From Anoxybacillus tepidamans PS2 (GTDB taxonomy: Bacteria; Bacillota; Bacilli; Bacillales; Anoxybacillaceae): a stretch of 64,000 nt of DNA. Below the pieces are notes generated by a model, which saw only the letters and a list, made by a program, of their open reading frames with translations, was not told the origin of the DNA and made no database searches. The position numbers were made by a program, and so were the translations under genes. The DNA is taken from NCBI RefSeq assembly GCF_000620165.1, contig NZ_JHVN01000002.1, positions 62,001 through 126,000 on the forward strand, read 5' to 3'. This document shows positions 63,182 to 64,000 of this stretch, piece after piece (the stretch's first letter is position 1; each line of letters starts with the position of its first letter).

Positions 63182-64000
63182 TTAGTTTGCCCATCTGCTT
63201 CGAATTTGTTCCGCCTCATGAATCATGCGCTCGAACAATTCGGCGACGGTTGGAACATCATGAATGAGCCCCATGACTTGTCCTGCCCAAGCAAATCCTT
63301 CATTTGTTTTTCCTTCATAAATAAATCGACGATTCGCTTCTCCGCTTATGTAATCTTTCAATTGTTCGTACGTTCCGCCTTGTTCTTCAAGCTGCAAAAT
63401 TTTTTCAGTCCACTCATTGGCAATCGCTCTTCCCGGCGCTCCTAAAGTTCGCTTAATCACAACCGTATCGTACTCAGACCCTTTGACTAACATTTCTTTA
63501 TATAGCGGATGAGCGTGAACACATTCTTGCGTTGCAATGAAGCGCGTTCCCATTTCAATGCCCTCCGCTCCAAGCGCTAACGCGGCCATCAATCCTCTTC
63601 CATCTCCGATACCGCCCGATGCGATCACAGGAATGGAAACAGAATCGACTACTTTTGGAATTAACACAAACGTTCCTGTATCATGTTTCCCTAGATGTCC
63701 TCCTCCTTCTTGTCCAACAACCATGACCGCATCAGCACCCAATTCTTCCGCTTTGACTGCCTGACGAACAGCAGCGACAAGAACAAGCTTTTTTACGTTA
63801 ACTCCCTTTAACTGTTCGAAAAACGGCGCAGGATTGCCTCCAGTGACAGATACGACAGGGACTTCCTCTTCAATGGCCACTTCCAACATATGCGAAAATG
63901 GACGACCATGCTGCCCGATCGCAAAGTTGACACCGAATGGTCGGTCTGTCTTATCTTTTACTTTTCTAATCTCGTTGCGCAATGCCTCCGGCGAAGGCAA
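63182..64000 (-). CDS. Nitronate monooxygenase/FabK-type flavoprotein (partial)
   Basis: The C-terminal ~272 residues of an FMN-binding TIM-barrel protein; the N-terminus runs off the right edge. Motifs: [10 protein letters not shown]-like start, [56 protein letters not shown] and [14 protein letters not shown]. These place it in the nitronate monooxygenase/enoyl-ACP reductase II superfamily. Substrate not determinable; the family includes both detoxification and fatty-acid enzymes. It lies upstream of yktA on the same strand, with 17 bases between. Confidence 0.88.
   Translation of the reverse strand: MPSPEALRNEIRKVKDKTDRPFGVNFAIGQHGRPFSHMLEVAIEEEVPVVSVTGGNPAPFFEQLKGVNVKKLVLVAAVRQAVKAEELGADAVMVVGQEGGGHLGKHDTGTFVLIPKVVDSVSIPVIASGGIGDGRGLMAALALGAEGIEMGTRFIATQECVHAHPLYKEMLVKGSEYDTVVIKRTLGAPGRAIANEWTEKILQLEEQGGTYEQLKDYISGEANRRFIYEGKTNEGFAWAGQVMGLIHDVPTVAELFERMIHEAEQIRSRWAN

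Overview
The window is a continuous stretch of chromosome from a Gram-positive, endospore-forming Bacillaceae bacterium. Gene order and protein sequences match the ylm-spoIIG-dcw-ylb-cta-yla region of Bacillus subtilis, read in the opposite direction. GC content looks moderate (low to mid 40s percent, by eye), and the protein style suggests the Anoxybacillus/Geobacillus group of thermophiles; that placement is inference. No rRNA, tRNA, CRISPR array, prophage or intact transposase was seen.

Layout, left to right. (1) 1-4385: ylmE (cut by the window edge), ylmD and ylmC, then the sporulation sigma block sigG, sigE and spoIIGA. The spoIIG promoter keeps the unusual 22-bp spacer known from B. subtilis. 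(2) 4386-5062: an intergenic stretch with a probable IS200/IS605 end remnant, the ftsZ terminator and a small repeat. (3) 5063-22742: the division and cell-wall (dcw) cluster ftsZ, ftsA, sbp, ylxX, ylxW, divIB, murB, spoVE, murD, mraY, a MurF-N-terminal-domain-like orphan, murE, spoVD, pbpB, ftsL and rsmH. murG is absent between spoVE and murB, and mraZ is absent upstream of rsmH. (4) 22987-41792: bshC, panE, gerR, a crotonase-fold gene, rpmF-yceD, tmcAL, ylbL, ylbK, ylbJ/spoVV, coaD, rsmD, then ylbG to ylbA with several extra small genes. (5) 41777-54774: ctaM, ctaG, ctaFEDC, ctaB and divergent ctaA (heme A and caa3 oxidase), then pycA and ftsW. (6) 54899-64000: ylaN, ylaL, ylaK, ylaJ, ylaI, ylaH, typA, ylaF, yktC, yktA and a nitronate monooxygenase-like gene cut by the edge.

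How the parts work together. The mur/mra genes make lipid II from UDP-MurNAc precursors; the SEDS proteins SpoVE and FtsW, with PbpB and SpoVD, use it for septum and cortex peptidoglycan; FtsZ, FtsA, FtsL, DivIB and RsmH belong to the division programme. SpoIIGA, SigE and SigG link septation to compartment-specific transcription, and several downstream genes (gerR, ylbJ/spoVV, ylaJ, spoVD, spoVE) are sporulation functions. CtaA and CtaB make heme A for the caa3 oxidase encoded by ctaCDEF, with CtaG and CtaM as assembly factors.

Most unusual items: two copies of a roughly 248-bp element with terminal inverted repeats and a conserved multi-hairpin fold (11255-11503, with a 9-bp direct repeat at its ends, and 34373-34619); a stand-alone MurF N-domain-like protein in the slot where many bacteria carry murF; a candidate C/U-rich small RNA with three hairpins and a terminator at about 34127-34360; a 12-codon leader ORF overlapping ylbJ; and an 18-bp perfect terminator stem that gives two convergent proteins the same KINA C-terminus.
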